A stretch of DNA of 7,758 nucleotides from an uncultured Lachnospiraceae bacterium (GTDB lineage: Bacteria; Bacillota; Clostridia; Lachnospirales; Lachnospiraceae): assembly GCA_905236545.1 (NCBI GenBank), contig CAJOQO010000102.1:1-7758 (forward strand), given 5' to 3'. Positions 7,366 through 7,758 of the stretch are shown here, piece after piece. Positions within the stretch are counted from its first letter, which is position 1. Each line of letters opens with the position of its first letter. The notes below the pieces were generated by a model that made no database searches, was not told where the DNA came from, and was given only the letters and a program-made list of their open reading frames with translations. The translations under genes were made by a program, and so were the position numbers.

Positions 7366-7435
7366 GTTGCTGGTTTCGTTGCTGGCTTTGTTGCTGGTTT
7401 CGTTGCTGGTTTCGTTGCTGGTTTCGTTGCTGGTT
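7366..7435 (-). repeat. 12-bp tandem array, about 5.8 copies
   Basis: The unit GTTGCTGGTTTC (plus-strand reading; GAAACCAGCAAC on the minus strand) is present at 7366, 7378, 7390, 7402, 7414 and 7426. The second unit has two changes (GTTGCTGGCTTT) and the last is cut short at GTTGCTGGTT. The array starts inside the TGTAACCAGCAACG box of the right dispersed-repeat copy, as though that box had been amplified. A plus-strand reading gives VAGF repeats, but no ribosome site or gene context supports translation. Confidence 0.92.
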
Positions 7436-7494
7436 ACAGATTTCCTTACAGCCTCAGGAATGATTCTCCATCGCAAACCCAGCCCACTCCGCCA
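7425..7494 (-). repeat. Right copy of the dispersed repeat (copy R1)
   Basis: On the minus strand this reads GGCGGAGTGGGCTG, then GGTTTGCGATGG (complement of 7468-7479), then GAGAATCATTCC, and 29 bases after the second box TGTAACCAGCAACG (complement of 7425-7438). It carries the same boxes in the same order as the left copy at 22-126. It points toward the kinase gene and merges into the 12-bp array. The stretch 7440-7758 holds no convincing gene. Confidence 0.7.
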
Positions 7495-7498
7495 GGCT

Positions 7499-7580
7499 AA
7501 CTGCTAACTCCGACTAGGAGTCCGGGGTATTCAGCGGACGATTCCTTCATACCCCGGACTCCAAGTCTGCGTAAGCAGTG
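7499..7580. repeat. Long imperfect hairpin with an 18-base loop
   Basis: The arms 7499-7530 and 7549-7580 pair at 27 of 32 positions. The inner 14 bp, GGAGTCCGGGGTAT (7517-7530) and ATACCCCGGACTCC (7549-7562), pair perfectly. The loop is 7531-7548. No T-run follows on either strand, so it is not a standard terminator. It forms the centre of a larger palindrome whose outer arms are the repeat copies at 7457-7471 and 7616-7631. Confidence 0.88.
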
Positions 7581-7606
7581 GATCCCGGCTGCGTTCCTGC
7601 TGGAAT

Positions 7607-7641
7607 TGTTTGCTTATGGAGAATCATTTCCTTCGGCTGTG
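7607..7641 (+). repeat. Third, partial copy of the dispersed repeat (copy R2)
   Basis: GTTTGCTTATGGAGAATC and the following ATTTCCTTCGGCTGT match, in opposite orientation, the core of copy R1 (GTTTGCGATGGAGAATC, ATTCCTGAGGCTGT) with a few changes and small indels. The strongest part is ATGGAGAATCATTTCC (7616-7631) against the complement of 7457-7471. The GGAGTGGGCT box is absent here. R1 and R2 face away from each other across the central hairpin. Confidence 0.6.
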
Positions 7642-7684
7642 CCGCGTGCAGACCAGTTCCCCCAAAAAAGATTTCCACCTGTGC

Positions 7685-7710
7685 GGTTGGATCACTATCG
7701 TGATCCAACC
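7685..7710. repeat. Perfect 11-bp hairpin with a TATC loop
   Basis: GGTTGGATCAC (7685-7695), loop TATC (7696-7699) and GTGATCCAACC (7700-7710) form a perfect stem. On the minus strand a T6 run (7670-7665) begins only after a further 14 bases, too far for a normal terminator, and nothing suitable follows on the plus strand. It could be an operator, a structured RNA piece or part of the repeat element. Confidence 0.75.
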
Positions 7711-7758
7711 CCTCTACCCTCATTCGCAAAACCCGCGCTTCGCAAAGCTCAGCGCTAC

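Noticed and set aside
7366..7435. A CRISPR array
   Set aside because: The units are 12 bp and directly adjacent, with no spacers, and no cas gene is present.
7102..7500. A plus-strand frame encoding Phe/Cys-rich sequence and VAGF repeats, looking like a small membrane protein
   Set aside because: The hydrophobic look comes from the T-rich complement of the purine-rich leader and from the 12-bp array. There is no ribosome site and it overlaps the predicted promoter and kinase start.
7665..7710. Hairpin 7685-7710 with a T6 run as a minus-strand terminator
   Set aside because: Fourteen bases separate the stem from the T-run, too far for a standard intrinsic terminator.
7547..7729. A 60-codon minus-strand frame in the right intergenic region (ATG at 7723)
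   Set aside because: It has no ribosome site, runs through two hairpins and ends inside the stem of the palindrome. It is more likely a by-product of the repeat element, although repeat-derived small frames are often annotated as hypothetical proteins.

Overview
The window suggests a moderately GC-rich anaerobic Firmicute of the class Clostridia, most likely a Lachnospiraceae-type gut bacterium. This is inferred from remembered protein families only: a clostridial-style glutaminyl-tRNA synthetase, a hybrid kinase carrying an ABC-transporter-type substrate-binding domain, and MutY with a clostridial Fe-S loop. No database search was run.

All five convincing genes lie on the minus strand and read from right to left: a membrane hybrid sensor kinase (about 7148 to 4632), mutY (4635-3553), a family 2 glycosyltransferase (3517-2492), glnS (2433-769) and a YdcF/DUF218 protein (772-152). 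Kinase/mutY and glnS/ydcF each overlap by 4 bases (ATGA). The other two gaps are 35 and 58 bases with no evident terminator, so one transcript could cover all five. The functions (signal sensing, repair of 8-oxoguanine mispairs, glycan synthesis, tRNA charging, an unknown YdcF role) do not form an obvious pathway. The link looks transcriptional rather than biochemical.

A plausible promoter (TTGCAA, 16 bases, TACAAT, minus strand, 7267-7240) lies inside the 5' part of the longest possible kinase reading frame. The real start is therefore probably at 7148 or further downstream, after a purine-rich leader of about 85 bases made largely of 10-base repeats.

The two flanks (1-151 and 7149-7758) hold no convincing gene but are rich in structure. 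A repeat with boxes GGAGTGGGCT, GGTTTGCGATGG and TGTAACCAGYAACG occurs at both ends in opposite orientation, bracketing the gene block. On the right it is part of a roughly 200-base compound palindrome (about 7440-7640) with a 32-base imperfect stem at its centre. Short tandem duplications with periods of 10, 11, 12, 13, 19 and 39 bases occur through the window. The best candidate for something undescribed is this intergenic repeat family and its link to the tandem arrays and the kinase leader. No defence system, CRISPR array, transposase, tRNA or rRNA was recognised.
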